Below are positions 34,954 to 42,813 of a stretch of DNA of 64,000 bases, one piece after another. Source of the stretch: UBA7485 sp050945075 (GTDB lineage Bacteria; Bacillota; Clostridia; Eubacteriales; Eubacteriaceae); the NCBI GenBank assembly GCA_050945075.1, contig JBMNSG010000002.1:12335-76334 (forward strand). Direction: 5' to 3'. Within the stretch, counting starts at the first letter, position 1. Every line of letters begins with the position of its first letter. The position numbers were made by a program, and so were the translations under genes. Below the pieces are notes generated by a model that worked only from the letters and a program-made list of their open reading frames with translations, was not told where the DNA came from and ran no database searches.

Positions 34954-36219
34954 ATGGACAGAATTATACTCCATTCAGACATGAACAGCTTTTATGCGTC
35001 AGTGGAATGTATGGAAAATCCGGATCTCAAACGAATTCCGATGGTCGTCGGGGGAGACCCGGAAAACAGACACGGGATCGTTCTGGCCAAAAATCAAATG
35101 GCAAAAGACTGTGGAATCCAGACTGGTGAAGCATTATGGGCAGCAAAACAGAAATGTCCGAATCTGACAGTCAGGCCTCCGGATTATCATCGTTATATGG
35201 ACTTTTCCAGAAGAGCCAGAAAAATTTATCTGCGCTATTCGGACAGGGTGGAGCCCTTTGGCCCGGACGAAGCCTGGGTCGAGCTTACCGGGAGTTCTGT
35301 TCTTGCAGAAAAAACGCCGCGGCAGGTTGCGGATGAAATCAGGAAAACCATGCAGCACGAGCTGGGGCTGACCGTTTCAGTCGGCGTGAGCTGGAATAAA
35401 ATATTTGCGAAGTTCGGATCGGATTATAAAAAACCGGATGCCGTGACTGAAGTAAACCGCGGGAATTATCATAAAATTGTCTGGGAACGCCCTGTGGGAG
35501 ATCTTCTGTGTGTGGGACGCTCTACCAGGGCCCGGCTGGAAGAAACCGGTGTATACACGATCGGGGCCCTTGCCGGGATGGACCGCGAAGAACTGCGGCG
35601 GATGCTCGGGAAAAACGGGGAAATTCTCTGGTATTTTGCCAACGGACTGGATACATCCGAGGTTAAAAGACTGAATGAAAAAACAGTGGGGGCAGATTAC
35701 GAAATCAAGTCCATCGGCAATTCACTGACGGCGCCGCGGGACCTGGTAACGGACGAGGACGTCAAGCTGCTGCTGTTTATGCTCGGAGAATGTGTGGGTA
35801 TGCGGATGCGGGAGTGCGGGTTCCGCTGCCGGACTGTGGAGATTCATATACGGGACAAGGAACTCAGAAGTTTCTCCAGGCAGAGAAAGCTGCCACGCGC
35901 GACTATGCTCACAGAGGATATTGTCCGCTGCGGCTATGCGCTGTATAAAGAAAATTATCAGATCAGTGAAACAGCCGGCATCCGTTCTCTGGGGATTCGT
36001 GCCTGCAATCTGGTTCCGGCCGGGGAGCCTTGCCAGCTGACACTGACAGACGATCCGTTCAAAATGCAGCGGACAGAAGACCTGGAATCGGTGATGGACA
36101 GAATCAGGCATCGGTTTGGAAATAATGCCGTCAGACGGGCGGTGACCCTGGGAGACAGCATGTCGGGAATGGATTTTAAGGCGGATCATATTGTACATCC
36201 GGTCGGTTATTTTGCCTGA
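34954..36219 (+). CDS. dinB: Y-family DNA polymerase (DNA polymerase IV-like)
   Basis: A 421-residue protein from ATG 34954, with GAGGG upstream; an ATG at 34924 would add ten basic residues. Metal ligands are D9 in LHSDMNSFYASVE and D105/E106 in PFGPDEAWVEL, where the usual SIDEA reads GPDEA. Steric gate F13 and the little-finger domain are present. It performs translesion synthesis. A self-cleaving repressor diverges from it, so damage-inducible expression is likely. A small partner gene follows. Confidence 0.93.
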   Translation: MDRIILHSDMNSFYASVECMENPDLKRIPMVVGGDPENRHGIVLAKNQMAKDCGIQTGEALWAAKQKCPNLTVRPPDYHRYMDFSRRARKIYLRYSDRVEPFGPDEAWVELTGSSVLAEKTPRQVADEIRKTMQHELGLTVSVGVSWNKIFAKFGSDYKKPDAVTEVNRGNYHKIVWERPVGDLLCVGRSTRARLEETGVYTIGALAGMDREELRRMLGKNGEILWYFANGLDTSEVKRLNEKTVGADYEIKSIGNSLTAPRDLVTDEDVKLLLFMLGECVGMRMRECGFRCRTVEIHIRDKELRSFSRQRKLPRATMLTEDIVRCGYALYKENYQISETAGIRSLGIRACNLVPAGEPCQLTLTDDPFKMQRTEDLESVMDRIRHRFGNNAVRRAVTLGDSMSGMDFKADHIVHPVGYFA

Positions 36220-36230
36220 CAGGTCTGCAA

Positions 36231-36494
36231 GTGGGAGAATTTCGTGTAAAATGCTACGTCAGCGTTGAGGTGTATTATACTTCTGCCGGTCAGCTTATCC
36301 CGCTGTCTGTGGAGTGGGAGGATGGCAGGGTGTTTCACATTGACCGGGCGGAAGAGCCGGAGCCTGCCGTGTCCAGAACCGGATCGTGCGGGGAGCGTTA
36401 TGCCTGCAGCATTCACGGTGTGAAGACGTTTCTGTATTATGAAGATCCGGCCTGGTTTGTGGAAAAGAAGACAGGACGGAAAAGCGGACAATAA
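36231..36494 (+). CDS. Small protein linked to dinB (DUF6504-like)
   Basis: 87 residues starting with GTG at 36231, 12 bp after dinB. The compact beta-rich sequence (VKCYVSVEVYYTSAGQLIPLSVEW, split here as two strands, then GRVFHIDRAEE and TFLYYEDPAWFVEK) resembles the short proteins often encoded beside or fused to Y-family polymerases. Its role is unknown. The family name is tentative. Confidence 0.68.
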   Translation: MGEFRVKCYVSVEVYYTSAGQLIPLSVEWEDGRVFHIDRAEEPEPAVSRTGSCGERYACSIHGVKTFLYYEDPAWFVEKKTGRKSGQ

Positions 36495-36521
36495 AACAGA
36501 CCCGTATTTAGGCGGGTCTGT
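36490..36521 (-). terminator. Terminator of the metal ATPase operon
   Basis: ACAGACCCG (36497-36505) pairs with CGGGTCTGT (36513-36521). On the minus strand a T-rich stretch follows, so it serves the ATPase gene ending at 36546. Confidence 0.82.
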
Positions 36522-36545
36522 AAGGGAAGTTGTATTCAGATTCTG

Positions 36546-38453
36546 TTATTCTGCCGGTTCTGTGTCCCGGATGATTTTGTTTTGACTCGAATCAGGTTTG
36601 TTAATGAATTCTTTGATTGAAAGCATACGCATCGAGTTGAGAATAGCGATAATCGATACGCCTACATCTGCAAATACAGCGTCCCACATGGTGGCAATAC
36701 CCAAAGCACCGAGTATCAGGAACAGAGCCTTGATTCCAAGGGCGAACCAGATGTTTTCAGTAACAATTTTGCGTGTTTTTGCTGAGACACGCATGGCTGT
36801 GGAGATTCGTTCCGGATTGTCATCCATGATGACAACATCTGCGGCTTCGATAGCAGCGTCTGATCCGACACCGCCCATGGCGATTCCGATATCCGCACGC
36901 ATCAGTACCGGTGCGTCGTTAATACCGTCGCCCACGAAGGCCAGCTGTGATCCTTCTGGTTTGTTTTTGATCAGTTCTTCGACTTTATCGACCTTCATAC
37001 CCGGAAGCAGTTCTGCATAGACCTTGCCAATGCCGATTTCCGCACCGACGGCTTCCCCGACTTTACGGGTATCTCCGGTAAGCATGACAGTCTGTTCGAC
37101 GCCCTGAGCCTTCAGTTCGGCCAGTGCTTCTTTTGCTGTCGGTTTGATTTCATCGGAAATCGTGATACTGCCGGCATATTTTCCGTCGATGTCTACATAA
37201 ACGACTGTTCCGATTCCGGCGGCAGGTGAGAATTTGGTGCCCAGTGTTTCCATAAGCCGTGCGTTTCCAGCATGAACCGTATGTTCACCAATGACAGCAC
37301 GTACGCCTTTACCGGTCAGGGTTTCATAGTCGCTGACTACGGAATTATCCAGATCTTTTCCCCAGGCGTTTTTCAGGGATACTGAAATCGGATGGTCTGA
37401 AAAGGATTCTGCCAGTGCTGTCACGTTAAGCAGTTCATCGCTGCTTATTCCGGAAACAGGGCTGATGTCCGTCACATTGAAAACGCCCTTTGTCAGGGTA
37501 CCGGTTTTGTCAAAGACAGCCGTTTTAATTTTACACAACTGTTCCAGATAATTGGATCCCTTGACCAGAACGCCCAGCTTGGAAGCGGCGCCAATGCCGC
37601 CGAAGAAGCCCAGCGGAACAGAAATAACCAGGGCACAGGGACAGGAGATGACAAGGAATGTCAGTGCCCGGCTGATCCACTGCTGCCACATCCCGTCAAA
37701 GAAAGGCGGAATGAAGGCCAGCAGCACTGCACCAATGGTTACACAAGGTGTATACCATCTGGCAAAGCGGGTGATGAACTGTTCGGAATTCGATTTTTTA
37801 GAGGCTGCGTTTTCGACCAGTTCCAGTATTTTGGCAACTGTCGATTCGTCAGCTTCTGTTGTGACTTTTACACGCAGGACACCGTTGGTATCAATGCATC
37901 CTGACATGATATCCTGACCTTCGACGATTTCACGGGGAACAGATTCACCGGTCAGTGCGGCTGTATCCAGCAGTGCTTTACCGCTGATGACAGTTCCGTC
38001 CAGGGGAACACGTTCGCCCGGCTTGACTACGATAATCTGTCCGATTTCAACATCGTCCGGATCTACCTGCGTCAGTTTTCCGTCTTCTTCTACATTGGCG
38101 TAGTCGGGACGGAGGTCCATCAGCGAAGAGATGGACTGCCGTGAACGTCCGACGGCATAGCTCTGAAAAAGCTCGCCAACCTGGTAGAACAGCATAACCG
38201 CAACACCTTCCGGATAATCGCCCAGCAGGAAAGCGCCGACGGTAGCCAGCGTCATCAGGAAGTTTTCATCGAAAACCTGTCCGTGTGCAATACCCTTGAA
38301 GGCCCGTATGACAATTTCCAGTCCGACGGTCAGGTAGGCGGCCAGATAGATGATCAGTTTCCAGGGGCCTGTTTCGGGAACCAGATAACCAATCCCGAAC
38401 AGAGCCGCCGCGGCAAAGATCTGCCATAGCAGTTTTTTCTGTTTTTTTGTCAT
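36546..38453 (-). CDS. Heavy-metal translocating P1B-type ATPase (Zn/Cd/Pb type)
   Basis: 635 residues. TGES is at 168-171, the membrane metal site CPC at 271-273, and the phosphorylated D315 is in DKTGTL; GDGINDAPVL closes the nucleotide domain. It has no N-terminal HMA domain; instead a separate HMA protein is encoded 2 bp upstream. CPC with this arrangement suggests Zn2+/Cd2+/Pb2+ export (CadA/ZntA group). The neighbouring ArsR/CzrA-type sensor agrees with Zn/Cd. Copper is a less likely substrate. Confidence 0.93.
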   Translation of the reverse strand: MTKKQKKLLWQIFAAAALFGIGYLVPETGPWKLIIYLAAYLTVGLEIVIRAFKGIAHGQVFDENFLMTLATVGAFLLGDYPEGVAVMLFYQVGELFQSYAVGRSRQSISSLMDLRPDYANVEEDGKLTQVDPDDVEIGQIIVVKPGERVPLDGTVISGKALLDTAALTGESVPREIVEGQDIMSGCIDTNGVLRVKVTTEADESTVAKILELVENAASKKSNSEQFITRFARWYTPCVTIGAVLLAFIPPFFDGMWQQWISRALTFLVISCPCALVISVPLGFFGGIGAASKLGVLVKGSNYLEQLCKIKTAVFDKTGTLTKGVFNVTDISPVSGISSDELLNVTALAESFSDHPISVSLKNAWGKDLDNSVVSDYETLTGKGVRAVIGEHTVHAGNARLMETLGTKFSPAAGIGTVVYVDIDGKYAGSITISDEIKPTAKEALAELKAQGVEQTVMLTGDTRKVGEAVGAEIGIGKVYAELLPGMKVDKVEELIKNKPEGSQLAFVGDGINDAPVLMRADIGIAMGGVGSDAAIEAADVVIMDDNPERISTAMRVSAKTRKIVTENIWFALGIKALFLILGALGIATMWDAVFADVGVSIIAILNSMRMLSIKEFINKPDSSQNKIIRDTEPAE

Positions 38454-38455
38454 GA

Positions 38456-38677
38456 TTATTTACGGATGATTTTTACATCCGGTTCAATTTTATTGCAGGC
38501 CTTCTGTGCTTCGTCAAGAATGCGGTCCATATCCGCTTCGTCTGCTTCAATGGTCAGTTTCTGTGTCATAAAACTGAGAACGGCATTTTCAACACCCGGA
38601 ATTTTTTTGATCGCGTCTTCCATTTTTGCAGCACAGTTGGCACAGTCGATTTCTTCCATTTTAAATTTCTTTTTCAT
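38456..38677 (-). CDS. Heavy-metal-associated (HMA) domain protein
   Basis: A 73-residue ferredoxin-like HMA domain with metal motif DCANCAAKM (C14 and C17 by position). It stands alone, 2 bp before the ATPase gene, and likely delivers metal to it or acts as its detached regulatory domain. The ribosome site is AAGG. Confidence 0.92.
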   Translation of the reverse strand: MKKKFKMEEIDCANCAAKMEDAIKKIPGVENAVLSFMTQKLTIEADEADMDRILDEAQKACNKIEPDVKIIRK

Positions 38678-38751
38678 TTTATTTACCTTTCAGATTTGAA
38701 TGATTTCAGCAGTAACCGGAAAGGTTCTGCTCTATAACGTACAGTTGATGA

Positions 38752-39084
38752 TTATTCCTGAATATGAGCGAGTCCCTGATTAAAAATCGTATAGACATGA
38801 TTGTCTGCGAGTGAATAATAGACGGTTTTTCCGTCTCTTCTGTTTTTTACCAGTTTCGCCTGTTTGAGTACCCGCAGCTGATGGGAGATAGCGGATTGGG
38901 TCATGTTCAGAAGCTCGGCGATTTCCGAAACAGACAGTTCAGATTCAAACAGGGCACAGAGAATACGGACCCGGGTTGAATCGCCGAAAACCTTGAAAAG
39001 TTCCGCCAGATCGTACAGTGTTTCTTCTTCCGGCATTTTCTGTTTCAGAATCTGCAGGGAAGAATGAAGTATTTCCTCCGGCAT
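38752..39084 (-). CDS. ArsR/SmtB-family metal sensor (CzrA-like)
   Basis: 110 residues from ATG 39084 with GGAGG upstream. A winged helix contains SVSEIAELLNMTQSAISHQLRVLKQ-like recognition sequence (residues 52-75). The alpha-5 site is complete: D94-x-H96-x10-H107-x2-E110, which is the Zn/Co site of CzrA. There are no alpha-3 cysteines, arguing against a CadC-type Cd site. It should repress the HMA/ATPase genes until zinc binds. A matching operator lies upstream. Confidence 0.92.
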   Translation of the reverse strand: MPEEILHSSLQILKQKMPEEETLYDLAELFKVFGDSTRVRILCALFESELSVSEIAELLNMTQSAISHQLRVLKQAKLVKNRRDGKTVYYSLADNHVYTIFNQGLAHIQE

Positions 39085-39446
39085 AAATGCCTCCTTCCAT
39101 CGTTTTATCAAACAAACATATGAACAAATATTCATATGTTCATAAGTCTATTATACAGAATCTTTATACCCTGTCAAGACAAAAAAACGTTCTGAGACAT
39201 TGTAAATTATTAAATAAAGAATCTTTTTGGAGTATGAGACATTTCTATACCTGTATACGATACACAGCCAGAATTTCACCATTTACAGATAAATTTATGT
39301 TGATTAATAGATTTTTGTTGTACAAAAAGGAATTTGATTGTAAACTATTACTTGTAGAAGGAATGCGCATTATACTTCAATTCGTAATCAGTTGCGCTAG
39401 CTGTTACGAAATAATGCAATTTTATTTTATTCAAGGGGGATGGATT
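39085..39446. other. Divergent control region between the metal sensor and glpF
   Basis: No gene was found in these 362 bases. The left end carries the ArsR-type operator (39116-39143). The rest is AT-rich (39180-39430) and must hold the glpF promoter; I see no promoter with two good hexamers. The glpF ribosome site is AGGGGGA before ATG 39447. Confidence 0.6.
39116..39143. promoter_or_regulatory. ArsR/SmtB-type operator
   Basis: ACATATGAA (39116-39124) and TTCATATGT (39131-39139) form a perfect 9-bp inverted repeat with a 6-bp centre; the wider TATGAAC/GTTCATA pair overlaps it. This fits the ATGAACA-type imperfect palindromes bound by SmtB/CzrA proteins and lies 31 bp before the sensor's start. 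Confidence 0.8.
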
Positions 39447-40193
39447 ATGTATCCATATTTATCAGAATTTATCGGCACATGCATGCTGGTAATCTTAGGG
39501 GATGGCGTTTGCGCCAGTAACGGTTTGGAAGGTTCATTGTTTAAGGGTTCCGGTCCTGTATACGTAATGATTGGATGGGGTCTTGCAGTCGCCCTGCCGG
39601 CTATGGCTTTCGGCTATCAGTCAGCAGCTCACTTCAATCCTGTTCTGACAATCGCTATGGCAGTTATCGGATCATTCCCATGGTCAATGGTTCCGGGTTA
39701 TATTCTTGCACAGATGTGCGGTGGTTTCCTGGGAGCTATTATCGTATGGCTTATCTATAAAGACCAGTTTGCTCTTACCGAAAAAACATTTGGCGAAGAC
39801 AGCATCGGCACCTGCAGAGGTACATTCTGCACAGGCCCTGCGATTCGTAATCTTGGCCAGAACTTCTTTGGTGAATTAGCAGCAACCTTCTTCCTCGTAT
39901 TCCTGATCGTTTGCATTACACCGACTGCTGCTACAGTTGGACTGAACTACTGGTTCGTATTTGCAATCATCATGTGCTGCGGTTTCTCACTTGGTTCAAC
40001 AACAGGTTTTGCTATGAACCCTGCACGTGATACTGCACCGAGACTGGCATATGCCCTGCTTCCTTTCAAATATAAGGATGCGGACTGGAAATACGCATGG
40101 GTTCCGATTCTTGGACCTCTCTGCGGAGCTATCCTTGGCGGACTACTGGGCAGCGTTGTAACATCGTGGCCTGGACTGTCATCATTTCTTTAA
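39447..40193 (+). CDS. glpF: Glycerol uptake facilitator (aquaglyceroporin)
   Basis: 248 residues from ATG 39447 (AGGGGGA upstream; the frame is open further 5' but without a start signal). Six membrane helices and two half-helices: first motif HFNPVLTIA (NPV instead of NPA), second motif AMNPARDTAPR, whose Asp after NPAR marks glycerol channels. It admits glycerol by diffusion. The glycerol-3-phosphate dehydrogenase gene converges on it; glycerol kinase is not in the window. Confidence 0.93.
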   Translation: MYPYLSEFIGTCMLVILGDGVCASNGLEGSLFKGSGPVYVMIGWGLAVALPAMAFGYQSAAHFNPVLTIAMAVIGSFPWSMVPGYILAQMCGGFLGAIIVWLIYKDQFALTEKTFGEDSIGTCRGTFCTGPAIRNLGQNFFGELAATFFLVFLIVCITPTAATVGLNYWFVFAIIMCCGFSLGSTTGFAMNPARDTAPRLAYALLPFKYKDADWKYAWVPILGPLCGAILGGLLGSVVTSWPGLSSFL

Positions 40194-40217
40194 TCCAATT
40201 TAGTTGCGCACCTTCAC

Positions 40218-40246
40218 AAAGCCGCTCGAAAGAGCGGCTTTTCTTA
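40218..40246 (+). terminator. Terminator of glpF
   Basis: AAAGCCGCTC (40218-40227), GAAA loop, GAGCGGCTTT (40232-40241), then T-rich. Confidence 0.92.
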
Positions 40247-40251
40247 TACAT

Positions 40252-40283
40252 AAAAAAACCGCGGATTCAGGAATCCGCGGTTT
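40252..40283 (-). terminator. Terminator of the glycerol-3-phosphate dehydrogenase gene
   Basis: AAACCGCGGATTC (40256-40268) and GAATCCGCGGTTT (40271-40283) form a long stem. On the minus strand it ends in a run of T (plus strand A52-A58). Confidence 0.92.
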
Positions 40284-40288
40284 AATGA

Positions 40289-41761
40289 TCAGTCCTTCAG
40301 ATGGCTTTCAATATATTCTACAATTTCTTCTTTTCCGACTCTGTTGACACCGGAATGTTCAATATCAAAACCGGGATTGACCTGATATCCAAGCTTTTCT
40401 GACAGAACAGCCGCTACACGGGCACGGCAGAATGTTCCCTGGCACCAGCCCATTCCGGCTCTGGTTCTACGCTTGATTCCGTCAAATGTCGTAACCGGAA
40501 TTTCACGTGAAAGAGCATCGTCAATGGTTGCCCTGGAAACCTGTTCACAGCGGCAGATATAACAGTTCGGATCGGATAACGGTAATTCCACTTTTTTCAT
40601 GGCTTCGTTCATCGGTTCCAGAATTTTCCTGGTAATAATGGGTTTCCGGTTCGGATCAAAATCAGGATTTTCCGTCAACACCAGTCCGGCCTTCGGCAGC
40701 AGTTCGTGAACGACCATCTGTGCAATAGCCGGAGAAGATGTGAGTCCGGGCGACTGGATACCGGCTACGTTGATAAAACCGGGAACTTTTTCGCTTTCCT
40801 TTATAATAAAGTCATCGGTGCTGGAAACTGGCCGCACACCGGTAAAGCTGCGGATGAACTGTTTGATATTGATCTTTTCGGACGTCAGAAGTGCTTCTTT
40901 ATAAATTTTAAGCAGACGTTCCGCATGGGTATCACGGTCTGCGAAGTCTTCATCGACCGCATCAGGACCGAGCAGCAGGTTGCCGTGGTAGGTAGGTGTA
41001 ATCAGAATCCCTTTGCCCATTTTTGTCGGCATCTGGAACAGGACGGTATTAAAAGCACTTCCTGAACCTCTGACCATCAGCATATATTCGCCGGAACGCG
41101 GATGAATGGTAAAGCTGTCGTCACCAGCCAGTGCTGAAACTTTATCGGCAGAAACACCTGCACAGTTTATGACAAAACGTGCCGGGAAAACCCGTTCATT
41201 GGTGGATGTTATTTCAAAGCCGTTGTCCGTTTTATCGATGGCAATAACAGGCGCTTCCAGAAACAGTCTGGCGCCGTTGTGTATGGCGTTTTCCATCATG
41301 GCGATTGCCATTTCATATGGAGAACATACACCGGCTCCCTTGCAGTATAATGCGTATTTGACGTCGGGATTGACATTGGGTTCCATCGCGACGATCTGAT
41401 CGTGTTCGATAATGGATATATCGTCCAGACCGTTCAGTTTTCCATTGGCCAGCAGTTTTTCAAGCTCTGCTTTCTGGTCTTCGTCAAAAGCCAGAACCAG
41501 CGAACCGATGGGATCAAATCCGAAATGAAGTTCATTATCCAGTTTCTGAAACTGTCTGCGGCCCTGATAGCACAGGCGCCCCTTCAGTTTCGCATGTGCT
41601 TCCGCATAACCGCCGTGGACGATAGCAGAATTCGCTTTGGTTGCACCCATTGCCACATCATCACGTTCTTCGAGCAGAACGGTTTTGACGTTGTATTTCG
41701 ACAATTCCCGCGCAATGCTCGTCCCTGTGATTCCCCCGCCGATGATAGCTACGTCGTACAT
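40289..41761 (-). CDS. FAD-dependent glycerol-3-phosphate dehydrogenase (GlpA/GlpO-like) with BFD iron-sulfur domain
   Basis: 490 residues. The N-terminal FAD loop is DVAIIGGGITGTSIARE; the DAO-type fold continues to about 370. The C-terminal BFD-like domain carries four cysteines, CYICRCEQVS and GWCQGTFCRARV, which bind a [2Fe-2S] cluster. This matches the anaerobic GlpA-like enzyme that oxidises sn-glycerol 3-phosphate. The partner genes normally seen (a second FAD/NAD oxidoreductase and DUF1667) are absent here. 2-hydroxyglutarate-oxidase-like activity is an alternative, but convergent glpF favours glycerol. Confidence 0.85.
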   Translation of the reverse strand: MYDVAIIGGGITGTSIARELSKYNVKTVLLEERDDVAMGATKANSAIVHGGYAEAHAKLKGRLCYQGRRQFQKLDNELHFGFDPIGSLVLAFDEDQKAELEKLLANGKLNGLDDISIIEHDQIVAMEPNVNPDVKYALYCKGAGVCSPYEMAIAMMENAIHNGARLFLEAPVIAIDKTDNGFEITSTNERVFPARFVINCAGVSADKVSALAGDDSFTIHPRSGEYMLMVRGSGSAFNTVLFQMPTKMGKGILITPTYHGNLLLGPDAVDEDFADRDTHAERLLKIYKEALLTSEKINIKQFIRSFTGVRPVSSTDDFIIKESEKVPGFINVAGIQSPGLTSSPAIAQMVVHELLPKAGLVLTENPDFDPNRKPIITRKILEPMNEAMKKVELPLSDPNCYICRCEQVSRATIDDALSREIPVTTFDGIKRRTRAGMGWCQGTFCRARVAAVLSEKLGYQVNPGFDIEHSGVNRVGKEEIVEYIESHLKD

Positions 41762-41812
41762 AATATCTCCTTTACTGAATGAAAATTAATCCTGAGAAAA
41801 ACAAAAAAAGAC

Positions 41813-41841
41813 TTGCATCTTATTTGCCCAGGTTGTATACT
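41813..41841 (+). promoter_or_regulatory. Promoter of tRNA-Arg
   Basis: TTGCAT at 41813-41818, 17-bp spacer, TATACT at 41836-41841, 20 bp before the tRNA. Confidence 0.85.
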
Positions 41842-41861
41842 AGAAAAGTACTGAAATTCAC

Positions 41862-41938
41862 GTGCCATTAGCTCAGCTGGATAGAGCGTTCGGCTACGAA
41901 CCGAAAGGTCGGGGGTTCGAATCCCTCATGGCACGCCA
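41862..41938 (+). tRNA. tRNA-Arg (anticodon ACG)
   Basis: 77 nt. The acceptor GTGCCAT pairs with ATGGCAC, the anticodon arm TTCGG-CTACGAA-CCGAA gives ACG (inosine-modified in vivo), the T arm has GGGTTCGAATCCC, and CCA is encoded. Confidence 0.97.
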
Positions 41939-41950
41939 TTTAGAAAACAT

Positions 41951-41972
41951 GCACCGTAAGGTGCTTTTTTTA
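41951..41972 (+). terminator. Terminator of tRNA-Arg
   Basis: GCACC (41951-41955) pairs with GGTGC (41960-41964), followed by seven or more T. Confidence 0.88.
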
Positions 41973-42189
41973 TACCCTGAAACCGGATCATAAAATAGAT
42001 TTTTGATTTTTCGGCGGCCTGACAGATTTTTGAAACCTGACCTTTATGGTTATCTTCATTGTACGCCAATTTGCCGGTTATGAACAATTAAATTTAAAAA
42101 AATATCTGAATATGGAAACCAGGTTGCATGTATCATTGCTTTGAAGAAACTCCATGATGTTTTATCCTCAAGACAATTAATTATAGTTA

Positions 42190-42573
42190 ATGAATAAAAT
42201 TATACGATTTGGCAGTTCCAGCTTTGGCACCAAAGCGACCCGCGTCGTTTATCATAACGATACGCTGGGCGATTGCGAAGGAATCTGCAGTTAGTGGGAT
42301 CTGGCTGACAACGAAGAAGAAAAACAGCCGGCAGCACCTGCTGAACCTTCAGGAGACAACGGGAATAACGGCAGCTCCGGAAATACTGCAACAGACAGCA
42401 GCACAGGCTCTGCTTCAGGGACTGTTTCCGGGAATGCAGCATCTACAGCCGGCAGTAATGTCGGAACCGATGTACAGGACGATACAGCGGCTTCAATCTG
42501 GACACTTGCAGTACTCATTGCTGCAGCCGGACTGGGTGGTACTTTCATTATCCGTAAGCGCAAGCATTCCTGA
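42190..42573 (+). pseudogene. Remnant of a surface-protein gene (C-terminal part with in-frame TAG)
   Basis: One frame runs from ATG 42190 to TGA 42571, interrupted only by TAG at 42292. Before the TAG: 34 residues ending TLGDCEGICS. After it: an acidic start (DLADNEEEKQPAAPAEPSG), a Ser/Thr/Gly/Asn-rich spacer, one membrane helix (SIWTLAVLIAAAGLGGTFII) and a basic end RKRKHS. This is the typical C-terminus of a secreted, membrane- or wall-anchored protein, though without LPXTG. No ribosome site precedes the ATG, so the N-terminal part has probably been lost. Confidence 0.65.
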
Positions 42574-42647
42574 TTTGTGTTGTTCGCTCAGGTATTAAAG
42601 AATCAGATAAACGATACTGTCAAAACTAACAGGATCATGGTTAAAAG

Positions 42648-42680
42648 AAAGAGTCTGCAGATTTCTGCAGGCTCTTTTAT
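42648..42680 (+). terminator. Terminator after the surface-protein remnant
   Basis: AAAGAGTCTGCAG (42648-42660) pairs with CTGCAGGCTCTTT (42665-42677) with one U-G pair, followed by T/A. It shows that the remnant once ended a transcription unit. Confidence 0.8.
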
Positions 42681-42813
42681 GTTGTAAAAATTAACGGTCT
42701 GTAAATACAGAGGCTTATACCATTCAGAAAAAGAGCCTGCGGCTTTCTTTCTTTTTTTATGAATTCAATGCTATACTTAAAATGAATTAAAATTTAAATA
42801 AGTCAGAAGAAAA

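Noticed and set aside
42292..42294. Amber codon as pyrrolysine or programmed read-through
   Set aside because: No ribosome site upstream, no downstream stem of the kind seen at such sites, and no methylamine genes; a decayed gene is simpler.
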